Source: Epilithonimonas zeae
GTDB taxonomy: Bacteria > Bacteroidota > Bacteroidia > Flavobacteriales > Weeksellaceae
Reading direction: 5' to 3'
Assembly: GCF_900141765.1 (NCBI RefSeq)
Contig: NZ_FSRK01000002.1
Span: 868,001-932,000, forward strand
Length of the DNA: 64,000 bases
Below, one piece after another: positions 9,317-18,328 of the stretch (position 1 is its first letter; each line of letters begins with the position of its first letter). Both the position numbers and the translations under genes were made by a program. The notes beneath the pieces are model-generated. The model saw only the letters and a program-made list of their open reading frames with translations, did not search any database and was not told where the DNA came from.

Positions 9317-10537
9317 ATGAAAATACTGCTAACGGGTATAGGACAAGCAAATTTTTTGAATCAACTTTATTCAAAGGTTATTCCTTTGGGTAAAATAGAT
9401 GTTCATATAATTGATATGACGTTTAAGTCTGAAGCTGAAAGATTACAATCAGAAAAAATTTTTAAGATACTACCAACTTATAAATTAGAAAAAAATATTC
9501 TTTCGTACTTATTACCATTCAAGTCTAAATTCTTTTGGAAACTATTTTTTTTCTTTTCTATTTCTGGTAAATTCAAAACTTTCAAAACTTTTAAATTATT
9601 TATAAACGCACAAATCTATCAGTATAATTTGGCCAAAATGATAGATAGTTTAGGTTATGATGTAATACATCATCATTATTTGACTGTTCATTTTGGAAAT
9701 TTTCTACTTTATTTAAAAAAAACAAAATTTATTGTATCTTTTTGGGGATCTGATTTATTTAGAGAATCTAGCTATATAGATTTATTTTTTAAAAAACAAA
9801 TTCTAGATAATGCTGAAAAAATAACAGTTGCAACTTCAGATATGCAATATAATGTTATGACAAAATATGGTTTAAGTTTACGTAGTAAGATAAAAAAGCT
9901 AAAATTCATTAATAATAATCAATACTTTGATACAATAAATAAACTTACTCCAAGTGATATAGAAACTAATAGGAAGTTATTGTTTCCTCAGGTAGAACAA
10001 GAGCTTATACTATCTTTTGGACACTCTGGATTCAAAGAGGAGAACTACGAAGATCTGTTGAACTGTATTGAAAAAATTGATAAAAATACAACTTCAAAAT
10101 TTCATTTTTTATTTGTTTTAACCTATGGATTAGATAAAGATAATCTAGTATCAATGATAAATTCAAAAATGAGTAAATTAGAGATAGGTTATACTATTTT
10201 AAGCAAGTTCTTATCGCATTCAGAATTAGCTAATTACAGATCATGTGTAGACGCCTTTATATTTGCTCCACAGACCGATGCTTTTAGTGGTTATCTTACA
10301 GAGTGTTTTTACCAAAAGGTACCAGTTTTTGTAGGTTCTTGGTTACCATACAAAGAATTTATAAGAATGGGAATAAAATACCACGACTTTGACAATTTTA
10401 ATGATTTAAAGGAGATGTTAATAAATATTGATGATTTTGTAAAGAGCGATTATAGAGGGAATAGGGAGATTGTCAAGCAATATTTTATTGAATCAAACGA
10501 TAGTGTCGAATGGAGTAAATTATATATAAATGCCTGA
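9317..10537 (+). CDS. Putative GT-B glycosyltransferase
   Basis: A 406-residue protein starting directly after the previous stop (zero gap). It has the look of a GT-B enzyme. The N-terminal domain contains DVIHHHYLTVHFGNFLLY and FIVSFWGSDLFRESS, typical of an acceptor domain. The C-terminal domain has LSFGHSGFKEENYEDLL and DAFIFAPQTDAFSGYLTECFYQKVPVFVG, which resembles a donor site but lacks the classical E-x7-E of GT4. The layout is closer to WecF/Fuc4NAc-transferase-like sequences than to GT4, but I am not sure of the subfamily. The coding sequence is very AT-rich. Its place between the sugar genes and the flippase argues for repeat-unit assembly. Confidence 0.6.
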   Translation: MKILLTGIGQANFLNQLYSKVIPLGKIDVHIIDMTFKSEAERLQSEKIFKILPTYKLEKNILSYLLPFKSKFFWKLFFFFSISGKFKTFKTFKLFINAQIYQYNLAKMIDSLGYDVIHHHYLTVHFGNFLLYLKKTKFIVSFWGSDLFRESSYIDLFFKKQILDNAEKITVATSDMQYNVMTKYGLSLRSKIKKLKFINNNQYFDTINKLTPSDIETNRKLLFPQVEQELILSFGHSGFKEENYEDLLNCIEKIDKNTTSKFHFLFVLTYGLDKDNLVSMINSKMSKLEIGYTILSKFLSHSELANYRSCVDAFIFAPQTDAFSGYLTECFYQKVPVFVGSWLPYKEFIRMGIKYHDFDNFNDLKEMLINIDDFVKSDYRGNREIVKQYFIESNDSVEWSKLYINA

Positions 10538-11993
10538 AGAGAGTATTGGACAACCGAACTTAAATAAGAAAATTAAGATTGGTTTAAAGTGGAATCTTAT
10601 AAACCAAGTCATTTCACAATTTATATTCATTTGGTTTAGCATATACCTTGCCAGGTTATTAGGCCCTCAGGCATATGGATTAGTTGGAATGGTTACAGTG
10701 TTATCTGGATTTGCTGTAATCTTTGTGGACTTCGGATTTACAAGTTCAATTATTTATTATCAAATTGAAGCGGAGAAAAAACTGTCCAGCATATTTTGGT
10801 TTAATATCTTTGCAGCATCAATTATTTATTTAATATTTTTCATTCTTGCTCCCACTATTGCAAAATTTTATAATGAACCACAACTGGTAAAATTGACTCG
10901 TGTAATCTGTTTTGGAATTATTATTTCTGCATTTTCTTCTATGCAGGCAACTCTTCTTAGTAAAGAAATTAATTTTAAAAAAAAGGTTATCATTCAATGG
11001 TTTAGTACAATTGTCAGTTACTCGGTAGGTTTTTTTCTAGCTTTTAAAGGCTATGGAGTTTGGAGTATTGTATTTATGTCACTTGTCAATAATTTTGTAA
11101 ATAGTGTAATTCTTTGGTTGACCTCATCTTGGAAACCCTCTTTCTATTTTTCATTAGAGGAGTTAAAAGGTCTAACGAAATATAGTACAAATATCGGTGC
11201 AACCAGTATTTTTACTTATCTAACAAGAAATCTTGATAATTTCATTGTAGCTAAATTTTTAGGACAAACGGATTTAGGATTATACACCAATGCTTATCGT
11301 CTTATGATGCTGCCGGTTACTAATGTTGCCGGAATATTTGGAAGTGTTTTGTTTTCAGGATTCTCAAAATTAGGTGATGATTTAAATAAAATGGCTGATA
11401 TATACCTAAAGACAGTTAAAATCATATCATTTGTTACCTTTCCTTTAATGATTGGAATTTTTTCTATTTCACAGGATTTAATTATGATTATGTATGGCCA
11501 CAAATGGATGGGGGCTGTTCCTCTAATAAGGATTTTATCATTATTAGGGGCTGTTCAATCAATTCTATTTTTAAATGGGACTATATTCAATGCTGTAGGT
11601 AAACCTAAGGTAGCTCTTTACACGACAATTGTTTTATATTTATTCTTAATTGTAGGCTGGATTATAGGTTTAAAATTAGATGGTATTATTGGTTTTACAA
11701 AAGCCTATTTAATTATTGCAGGTTTAGGGAGTGTTTTTATTCTCTATAATGCAATAAGATTTATCAATCTGAATTTGTTTAATGTTTTTCAAGTAATAAA
11801 AAAACAATTATTTGGTTCTTTATTAATGGGATGTTTAATTTATATACTTAACAGATTTTTTTTAATTCAGGATATAAATATTCGTTTTACAGTTAACATT
11901 TTGCTAGGTATTTCGTTTTATGTTAGCTATTCATTTTTATTCCAGAGAGATATGATAAGTATAATAAAAGGTTTAAAGAGTAAATCTGGATAA
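10530..11993 (+). CDS. Wzx-type lipopolysaccharide/O-unit flippase
   Basis: A 487-residue multi-pass membrane protein of the MOP/PST transporter superfamily. It translocates undecaprenyl-linked repeat units across the inner membrane. After a short polar start (PNLNKKIKIGLKWNLINQV), helix after helix follows, with the family motif AYGLVGMVTVLSGFAVIFVDFGFTSS and the loop RNLDNFIVAKFLGQTDLGLYTNAYRLMMLP, which is strongly diagnostic of Wzx/RfbX-type sequences (WzxC-like). The ATG at 10530 overlaps the preceding stop by 8 bases (ATGCCTGA), so coupling is likely. It is the only flippase in the locus. Composition is AT-rich like its neighbours. Confidence 0.9.
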   Translation: MPEESIGQPNLNKKIKIGLKWNLINQVISQFIFIWFSIYLARLLGPQAYGLVGMVTVLSGFAVIFVDFGFTSSIIYYQIEAEKKLSSIFWFNIFAASIIYLIFFILAPTIAKFYNEPQLVKLTRVICFGIIISAFSSMQATLLSKEINFKKKVIIQWFSTIVSYSVGFFLAFKGYGVWSIVFMSLVNNFVNSVILWLTSSWKPSFYFSLEELKGLTKYSTNIGATSIFTYLTRNLDNFIVAKFLGQTDLGLYTNAYRLMMLPVTNVAGIFGSVLFSGFSKLGDDLNKMADIYLKTVKIISFVTFPLMIGIFSISQDLIMIMYGHKWMGAVPLIRILSLLGAVQSILFLNGTIFNAVGKPKVALYTTIVLYLFLIVGWIIGLKLDGIIGFTKAYLIIAGLGSVFILYNAIRFINLNLFNVFQVIKKQLFGSLLMGCLIYILNRFFLIQDINIRFTVNILLGISFYVSYSFLFQRDMISIIKGLKSKSG

Positions 11994-12047
11994 ATTTATA
12001 AATTATAAATTATCACTTAATAATAGTAATTATTAAAATTAAATCAT

Positions 12048-12941
12048 ATGAAAAGTGTTTCTATAATTATAGTAACATATAATGCTGAAAAGTATATTTA
12101 TAATTGTGTTAGTTCAATTAATGAATCAAAAATTAATGTGCATATCATCGTTATCGATAATGGTTCGCAAGATAAAACATTAGACATCATTAGAGCTAAT
12201 TTCAAAAATATTGAAATTGTAGATTCCAAGAAAAATTTAGGATTTGGAGCTGCCAATAATATAGGTTATGAAATAGCTTTAGCAAGAAACTCAGATTATA
12301 TTTATTTGCTTAATCAAGATACAATTAGTTACCCAGAAACATTAAGTAGAATGATTGAGATTTTAGATAGTGATAGTCATATTGGAGTTGCGTCTCCTAT
12401 GCATTTAAATGATGATGGACAAAAGCTTGATAAAAAATTTGAAGAATATATTTCTGCTGGATCTTGCCCAGAATATATTTCAGATGCTTCATTGAACAAA
12501 GTCTCTACTTTTTATGAAATTGGTTTTGTAAATGCTGCAGCTTGGTTGATTAACATAGAAATGATTAAAAAACTTGGGGGATTATTTTCTTCAGCATTTT
12601 TTCACTATGGAGAAGATTCAAATTTTTTATCTAGATTGAGATATCATAAAAAGAAATGTGTCATTATTCCAAATATTTACGTTCATCATCTTAGAGAGGA
12701 AAGATCTGGAAAGATGAGCGCAGCTTTTGAGAAAAGAAAACTTTCGATAAAAAAAGTTGAGATAATGACAAATATAAATAGAGATTATAAATCTACAGTA
12801 AAAATTTTATATAAATATGCCGGACAACAGATTTTTCACGGGAATTTAAAAGGAGGATTCGAATTATTATTATATCCTATAACTCACAGGACTGAAATTT
12901 TAAGATATAGAAATTCTTATACAAGTAGTAAAATACTCTAG
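12048..12941 (+). CDS. Glycosyltransferase family 2 (rhamnosyltransferase-like)
   Basis: GT-A fold inverting glycosyltransferase of 297 residues. It begins with VSIIIVTYNAEKYIYNCVSSI; the nucleotide-binding DNGSQD, NLGFGAANNIGYE and the LNQDTIS loop are characteristic of WbbL/RfbF-type rhamnosyltransferase-like GT2. The acceptor region FVNAAAWLINIEMIKKLGG and FFHYGEDSNFLSRL (a possible catalytic E-D pair) are also seen. It lies 54 bases after the flippase stop, in the polysaccharide operon. Cytoplasmic face of the inner membrane, adding one sugar to the lipid-linked unit. The donor sugar cannot be read from sequence. Family assignment is secure. Confidence 0.85.
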   Translation: MKSVSIIIVTYNAEKYIYNCVSSINESKINVHIIVIDNGSQDKTLDIIRANFKNIEIVDSKKNLGFGAANNIGYEIALARNSDYIYLLNQDTISYPETLSRMIEILDSDSHIGVASPMHLNDDGQKLDKKFEEYISAGSCPEYISDASLNKVSTFYEIGFVNAAAWLINIEMIKKLGGLFSSAFFHYGEDSNFLSRLRYHKKKCVIIPNIYVHHLREERSGKMSAAFEKRKLSIKKVEIMTNINRDYKSTVKILYKYAGQQIFHGNLKGGFELLLYPITHRTEILRYRNSYTSSKIL

Positions 12942-12989
12942 AAATAGGTAGTCTGTGTTTTTGGCAACTAATCTAAACAATATTTAAAA

Positions 12990-13871
12990 ATGATTACAAT
13001 CATTATCCCTTTTTTCAATAGATTTTCTCAGTTACACAATACCTTGCTTTCTGTTAAAAATCAGTCTTTTCAAGATTGGGAGTGCCTGCTTATAGATGAT
13101 GGTTCAGATCAAGAGGAGTTATTCAAAATAAACGAATCTATTTTGGATGATAAAAGATTCAGAATAATCTTAAGACCGGATGATCGGCTTAAAGGAGCCA
13201 ATTCTTGTAGAAATATTGGAATAGAAAATGCCAAAGGTGAGTATATTGCACTTTTAGATTCTGATGACTTGTGGCCTGAGAATTATCTCTCGGATTATTT
13301 AAAATTTGTGAAATCAGTACCTGAGTTTAGTGGTGGTTTTGCAAAATGTCTAATACGAAACGGAGAGAAAGAATGGATTTCCGATTCTAGGGATTTGTTA
13401 GAAAATGAGAGTTGTTTTGATTTTTTATTAGATGATAAAGCTATTGCCCAAACATCCACGTTTTTTATAAAAACATCAAAAGCTAAAGATATAAAATTCG
13501 ATGAGTCGTTATTACGCCATCAAGATTGGGATTTTTTTATACGTTTTGGTGAAAAGTTTAATTGGCAATATAATCCTGAACAATATGTAATAGTGATTTG
13601 GGAAAAAGGTGCGAAAAGAACTATTCATTTTCCGTCTTGTATTAAAGTTTACAATAATTTTCAGTCGCAGATTTCAAATTTAGATAATCGTAACAGATAT
13701 CTTTTTTCAATGTATGAAAAGTCATTGCAGTACAATTCTGATAAAAAAATTAAAGATTTCTATTTGAAACAGCTTAAAATTAATAATTATAAAGTAAACA
13801 CTAATAGAGAATTTCTAATGATAAAATATCCTTTTATTTATCAGTTTCTCAGAAATTTTGTAAAAAAGTAG
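12990..13871 (+). CDS. Glycosyltransferase family 2
   Basis: A 293-residue GT-A glycosyltransferase. The start ITIIIPFFNRFSQLHNTLLSV, the LLIDDGSDQ binding motif, the RNIGIENAKGEYIALLDSDDLW signature and HQDWDFFIRFGEKF, which carries the likely catalytic acid, are all present. It lies 48 bases downstream of the other GT2 gene and 3 bases ahead of the next glycosyltransferase, so it is inside the same run. The sugar and acceptor are unknown. Of the two GT2 genes this one is closer to the general WcaA-like group than to rhamnosyltransferases. No membrane anchor is seen. Confidence 0.85.
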   Translation: MITIIIPFFNRFSQLHNTLLSVKNQSFQDWECLLIDDGSDQEELFKINESILDDKRFRIILRPDDRLKGANSCRNIGIENAKGEYIALLDSDDLWPENYLSDYLKFVKSVPEFSGGFAKCLIRNGEKEWISDSRDLLENESCFDFLLDDKAIAQTSTFFIKTSKAKDIKFDESLLRHQDWDFFIRFGEKFNWQYNPEQYVIVIWEKGAKRTIHFPSCIKVYNNFQSQISNLDNRNRYLFSMYEKSLQYNSDKKIKDFYLKQLKINNYKVNTNREFLMIKYPFIYQFLRNFVKK

Positions 13872-13874
13872 CAA

Positions 13875-14957
13875 ATGAAAATAATAAGATTAAGTACTTT
13901 TTTAAATTTTGGAGGAATAGAAACTAAGATGGTTAACCTATCGCATTATAATGATACCGAAAACGAATGGATTTTTGCAGCAGTTGGTAAAGGAGGGGTT
14001 GCCGAAGAACGAATTTTAAATAACAATAAAAGAACAGCAATCCTCAATTTAAATTATAAGATTCCTTGTTTGAAAACAATATGGGGGCTCTACAAATATT
14101 TAAAGAAAGAAAGACCAGATGTTTTACATACTTCGGGAGCCGAAGCTAATTTTTTTGGTTTCTTAGCAGGAAGAATGGCTAAAGTTCCGAAGATTATTGT
14201 TGAAGAAATTGGTATTCCGAATCAATCATATAATGCAAAAAAAATATTTGGCTTCATTTTTAAAAATGCAGATTACGTAGTTGGCGAGTCCCAGACTGTG
14301 GTCAATCATATTGTCTCAAATTATAAGTTAAATGTTTCAAAGACCAAAGTTATTCACAATTTTGGTTTGTTTAACTATAAATTTGATAGCCAAAAATCCC
14401 AAAATGATAATAATTATTTTCATATTGTGATGATATCTCGTCTAGAACCTGTTAAAAATATTGAAGCTGTTATTAATGTTATTGCTCATTTGAAAGATAG
14501 GATCTCCGTAAGAATTAAATTAACAATTGCGGGAAGCGGAACATTAGAAGAAAATTTGAAAAATAGAGTTAGTGAGTTAGAGCTTAGTGAGAATGTATTT
14601 TTCATGGGTTTTATATCTGATCCTTATCCTATTCTTAAAAACTCAGACTTATACATTTTAAATTCATTTTCTGAAGGATTTTCAAATTCATTAATAGAAG
14701 CAATGTATAGCTCCACACCATCCCTCAGTACAGACGTAGGAGCAGCTAGTGAAATTATTGATAACAATGTTAATGGATTCCTTATTCCTGCAGCAAATGA
14801 AAAAGTATTATTAGATAGAATAGAAACCATAATTTCTATGCCTAAAGAACGACTTCAGGAAATTGGTATGAAGGGGCACCAAAAAATCACGGAAAATTTC
14901 TCTTTAAATAATCATATTGCTGAACTAATGCAAATTTATAAGTCAAATAAGCTATAA
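13875..14957 (+). CDS. Glycosyltransferase family 4
   Basis: Retaining GT-B enzyme of 360 residues. The N-terminal domain starts IIRLSTFLNFGGIETKMVNLS, with the glycine-rich loop GGIE that is typical of GT4. The C-terminal donor domain shows VMISRLEPVKNIEAVI, LTIAGSGTLEENL and NSFSEGFSNSLIEAMYSS with the E-x7-E pattern, then STDVGAASEIIDNNVNGFL. It begins 3 bases after the previous gene. It likely adds a hexose or amino sugar to the lipid-linked oligosaccharide. Family assignment is certain; specificity is unknown. Confidence 0.88.
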   Translation: MKIIRLSTFLNFGGIETKMVNLSHYNDTENEWIFAAVGKGGVAEERILNNNKRTAILNLNYKIPCLKTIWGLYKYLKKERPDVLHTSGAEANFFGFLAGRMAKVPKIIVEEIGIPNQSYNAKKIFGFIFKNADYVVGESQTVVNHIVSNYKLNVSKTKVIHNFGLFNYKFDSQKSQNDNNYFHIVMISRLEPVKNIEAVINVIAHLKDRISVRIKLTIAGSGTLEENLKNRVSELELSENVFFMGFISDPYPILKNSDLYILNSFSEGFSNSLIEAMYSSTPSLSTDVGAASEIIDNNVNGFLIPAANEKVLLDRIETIISMPKERLQEIGMKGHQKITENFSLNNHIAELMQIYKSNKL

Positions 14958-14962
14958 CCATT

Positions 14963-16087
14963 ATGATTCGAGTATTACATATTATGTCAACAGTCATGGG
15001 GGGCGGTGTTGAAAGACGAAGGTTGTCTTTGGCAAAATATTTTAAAAACACCAATTTTGAGATGAAGTTGGTTGGGACTTATAAAGATGGTGTAATAGCT
15101 GAGCAAATTGAAGAAAATGGCGTGGAAATCATTGAGGTCGGGGATTTTAACGGGCCTTTTCACTGGGGAAAACATAAAGAAGTTCAGAAGATAATTGATG
15201 ATTTTAAACCACACATCATCCACGGTGCTGTATATGAAGGTGTCACAATGGCGGCGATAAATGGTTTTATAAAAAGAGTACCCATAGTTCTTTTAGAAGA
15301 AACTTCCGATCCTCAAAATAGAAGTTCTAAAGCAAATTTTCTATTAAGAATTTTTTCTTTTGCAGCAGACAGATTCATTGCTATAGCTCCGAATGTAGCA
15401 GATTATCTTAAAAAAAAGGCAAAGGTATCTGCGAAGAAAGTTATTACAATTAACAATGGGGTCGAAATTCCAAGAACTGTTTCAGACTTAGAAATTATGA
15501 ACTTAAAAAATCAATATTCTATAAAGGATGATGATTTTGTCGTAGGAACTGTTGGCAGATTGTTTAATGATCACAAAAAAATTACAGATATAATTGAAGC
15601 TGTTCATCTTTTAAGAGAACTTGATAAACTCAAATTAATTATTGTTGGGAGTGGCAAGGATGAAGAGTTGATTATGCAAAAAGCAATCGACTTGGGGATT
15701 CAGGATAGAGTAATTTTTACAGGCTATCAATTTGATACAGCACCTTTTTATAAATTAATGGATGTATTCTGTATAGCATCACAAAGAGAAGGTTTTGGAT
15801 TGGTTGCTGCTGAGGCAATGCTTCACCATCTTCCGGTCATTGCTACTAAGGTAGGGGGGTTGCAAAATGTTGTAGTCGATGGAGAAACGGGTATGTTGAT
15901 AGAGCCTCATCAACCAAGAGAAATTGCAAATTCAATTCAAAAATTATATAATTCATCAGAATTGCTAGACTTGTATGCAACAAACGGGTATAATAGGGCA
16001 ATAGAGAATTATACAGAAGAAAGATACGTGAGAGAAGTAATTGCGTTATATATGGAATTATTAAAAAAGAAAAAAATACATGCCTAA
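14963..16087 (+). CDS. Glycosyltransferase family 4
   Basis: A 374-residue GT4 enzyme. The N-terminus reads VLHIMSTVMGGGVERRRLSLAKYF with the GGGVE loop. The donor domain has VGTVGRLFNDHKKITDIIEAV, LIIVGSGKDEEL and ASQREGFGLVAAEAM with E-x7-E, then IATKVGGLQNVVVDGETG. It starts 5 bases after the previous stop and its 3' end overlaps the next gene by 8 bases. Composition is somewhat richer in GC than the 8-14 kb part of the locus, which hints at a different origin for the distal cassette. The product acts at the cytoplasmic membrane face; sugar specificity is unknown. Confidence 0.88.
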   Translation: MIRVLHIMSTVMGGGVERRRLSLAKYFKNTNFEMKLVGTYKDGVIAEQIEENGVEIIEVGDFNGPFHWGKHKEVQKIIDDFKPHIIHGAVYEGVTMAAINGFIKRVPIVLLEETSDPQNRSSKANFLLRIFSFAADRFIAIAPNVADYLKKKAKVSAKKVITINNGVEIPRTVSDLEIMNLKNQYSIKDDDFVVGTVGRLFNDHKKITDIIEAVHLLRELDKLKLIIVGSGKDEELIMQKAIDLGIQDRVIFTGYQFDTAPFYKLMDVFCIASQREGFGLVAAEAMLHHLPVIATKVGGLQNVVVDGETGMLIEPHQPREIANSIQKLYNSSELLDLYATNGYNRAIENYTEERYVREVIALYMELLKKKKIHA

Positions 16088-17276
16088 AAACCTCCTCTTC
16101 ATCACTTGGGACGGACCACAGACTTCTTATATGGAAGGTCTTTTTATGCCTATTTTTCAGGAAATTGCTAAGATAAGCGATTTCAAATTTCACGTTTTGC
16201 AGTTCACTTGGGCAGAGGAAAAGAAAATCAGTCAAACTAAAAAGAGTGCAGAAAAAATGGGAATCACATATTCTGCTTTGCCTATTCTTAGAAAACCTAA
16301 TGTATCTATAGGAAGTCTTTTGACGGTTTTTACATCATCAAACAAAATCAAAAAATATATCAGGGAAAATAAGATTGATATCGTGATGCCAAGAAGTACT
16401 TTTCCTGCAATGATAATTAATCAAATCAAAAATAAAAATATTAAAATTATTTTCGATGCGGATGGATTACCTATAGAAGAGAGAATTGATTTTGCGGGTC
16501 TGAAGAGAGATTCTCTTCAATATAAACTGATGAAGTCTGCTGAAACCAAAATGCTTAAAAATGCAGATGCAGTCATCACTAGATCTCAAAAAGCAATTGA
16601 TATTCATCTTAGTAATATTGGAGAAGTAAACATGCCAAAATTTTCGGTAGTATTCAATGGAAGAGAAAACAATTTTTTCAAATTAAATGATGAAGCCAGA
16701 CTAAAAGCACGCGAGAAATTAAAATTAAATAAAGAATTCCTCCTTGTTTATGCAGGTTCGCTAGGACCTCAATACTGCTTGTCCGAAATGTTGGAAATTT
16801 TTAAGAATTACAAGACAAAGTACCATTCCAAATTTCTTATTCTAACAGGTAATACTGAGTTTGCCAAACAAAATATCCCAGAAGATCTGCAATCAGACAT
16901 TATTTTAAAATCTGTAGCATCAGATGAGGTTCCATTTTATCTCAATGCTGGAGATGCTGCTTTTGCGTTACGGCAGCCAAGTTTCAGTATGCAAGGTGTA
17001 GCTCCGATTAAATTGGGCGAATATCTTCTTTGTGGCTTGCCGGTGATTGCCAGCAAAGGCATTGGCGATACAGATGATATTTTGGAAATTTTTGAAGAAT
17101 GTTATCTCTATGATCATTCAATGGGTTTGCTATCTCAATTTGGTCTAATCACGGACTTTTTAGAAAAGTCTATATTTGCGGACAGAAATAATATCTCTAG
17201 AAAAGCTCAGCGATATTTTTCTCTGGAAGCTGCTGCAGAATCATACATCACAGCAATCAACAAAATTAAGCAATGA
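16080..17276 (+). CDS. Glycosyltransferase, GT4-like
   Basis: A 398-residue GT-B protein. The N-terminal half (LLFITWDGPQTSYMEGLFMPIFQEIA) and the middle KIIFDADGLPIEERIDFAG are typical of a subgroup of capsule glycosyltransferases. The donor half carries LLVYAGSLGPQYCLSEMLEIF, and then VAPIKLGEYLLCGLPVIASKGIGDT, where the Glu of LGEYL stands for the usual second Glu of GT4. It overlaps both neighbours (8 bases upstream, 4 bases downstream), so translation is probably coupled. This gene and the next are often found as a pair in such loci, but I am inferring that from memory. Confidence 0.75.
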   Translation: MPKNLLFITWDGPQTSYMEGLFMPIFQEIAKISDFKFHVLQFTWAEEKKISQTKKSAEKMGITYSALPILRKPNVSIGSLLTVFTSSNKIKKYIRENKIDIVMPRSTFPAMIINQIKNKNIKIIFDADGLPIEERIDFAGLKRDSLQYKLMKSAETKMLKNADAVITRSQKAIDIHLSNIGEVNMPKFSVVFNGRENNFFKLNDEARLKAREKLKLNKEFLLVYAGSLGPQYCLSEMLEIFKNYKTKYHSKFLILTGNTEFAKQNIPEDLQSDIILKSVASDEVPFYLNAGDAAFALRQPSFSMQGVAPIKLGEYLLCGLPVIASKGIGDTDDILEIFEECYLYDHSMGLLSQFGLITDFLEKSIFADRNNISRKAQRYFSLEAAAESYITAINKIKQ

Positions 17277-18328
17277 AAATCCTTTATCTTACCAAATACA
17301 CAAGAATGGCGGGTAGCAGTAGAATGCGGAGCTATCAGTACTTCCCGTATCTTGAAAGGTCAGGGATGAAGATAACGGTAAAACCTTTTTTTGATGATGA
17401 TTATCTTAAAGATTTTTACGCTGGAAAAAAAAATATAAGCACAGTCATAAAGTCGTATTTACGAAGATTTCTTGTGTTGTTTTCAGTTTTAAAATATAAT
17501 AAAGTAGTAATCGAAAAAGAAATTTTCCCTTTTATTCCTGCTGTCGCAGAATGGATTTTAAAATTATTTGGAATCAGATATATTGTAGATTATGATGATG
17601 CTATTTTTCATAATTATGACCAAAGTTCAAATCCAATTATTAAAAAGTTTCTGGGGAATAAAATTGCCAATGTGATGAGATATAGCGGAATTGTTATAGC
17701 AGGTAATCATTATTTGGCAGAATATGCTTGGCGATCTGGAGCAAAAAAAATAGAAATCATCCCAACAGTAATAGATCTGGATAGATATCCAATAAAAGCA
17801 AATTTAGATTCTGAAAAATTCATTGTAGGCTGGATAGGAACTAAAACGACTTTTGAAAAACATCTCTTACCGTGCAAAAATTGGGTTAAAGAATTGCAAA
17901 GCCAAGATCCAAATATCCAGTTCAACATTGTTGGGATAAGAGAGGATATGGATCTCGGAAAAAATGTAAAGTACATCCAGTGGAGAGAAAAGACAGAAGT
18001 GTCCGAAATTCTAAAAATGGATGTGGGCATTATGCCTCTTCAGGATTCCGAATGGGAAAAAGGAAAGTGTGCCTATAAATTAATTCAGTATGCAGCTTGC
18101 GGAATTCCCGGAGTAGCATCCGATGTGGGAATGAATAAGGATGTTTGTATTGATAATGTGACAGGACAAATTGCTTATGAAGATCAGGATTGGATAGATC
18201 ATATTCTGTTTCTGAAAAATAACAGTCTTCAGAAAAAAGAAATGGGAAATAACGCACGGCAGTTGGTAGAACAAAAATATTGCATACAGGTCACTGCAGA
18301 TAAATGGTGTAAAATATTAAGTAAATGA
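17273..18328 (+). CDS. Glycosyltransferase, GT4-like
   Basis: A 351-residue GT-B protein with start LYLTKYTRMAGSSRMRSYQYFPYLE. The middle YIVDYDDAIFHNYDQSSNPIIKKF is a recognisable motif of this subgroup. The donor domain has VGWIGTKTTFEKHLLPC, then VGIMPLQDSEWEKGKCAYKLIQYAACGIPGVASDVG. It overlaps the previous stop by 4 bases (ATGA) and the next gene by 4 bases. This indicates a tightly packed transcript of glycosyltransferases and polymerase. A role in adding a later sugar of the repeat is likely. Specificity cannot be seen. Confidence 0.75.
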   Translation: MKILYLTKYTRMAGSSRMRSYQYFPYLERSGMKITVKPFFDDDYLKDFYAGKKNISTVIKSYLRRFLVLFSVLKYNKVVIEKEIFPFIPAVAEWILKLFGIRYIVDYDDAIFHNYDQSSNPIIKKFLGNKIANVMRYSGIVIAGNHYLAEYAWRSGAKKIEIIPTVIDLDRYPIKANLDSEKFIVGWIGTKTTFEKHLLPCKNWVKELQSQDPNIQFNIVGIREDMDLGKNVKYIQWREKTEVSEILKMDVGIMPLQDSEWEKGKCAYKLIQYAACGIPGVASDVGMNKDVCIDNVTGQIAYEDQDWIDHILFLKNNSLQKKEMGNNARQLVEQKYCIQVTADKWCKILSK

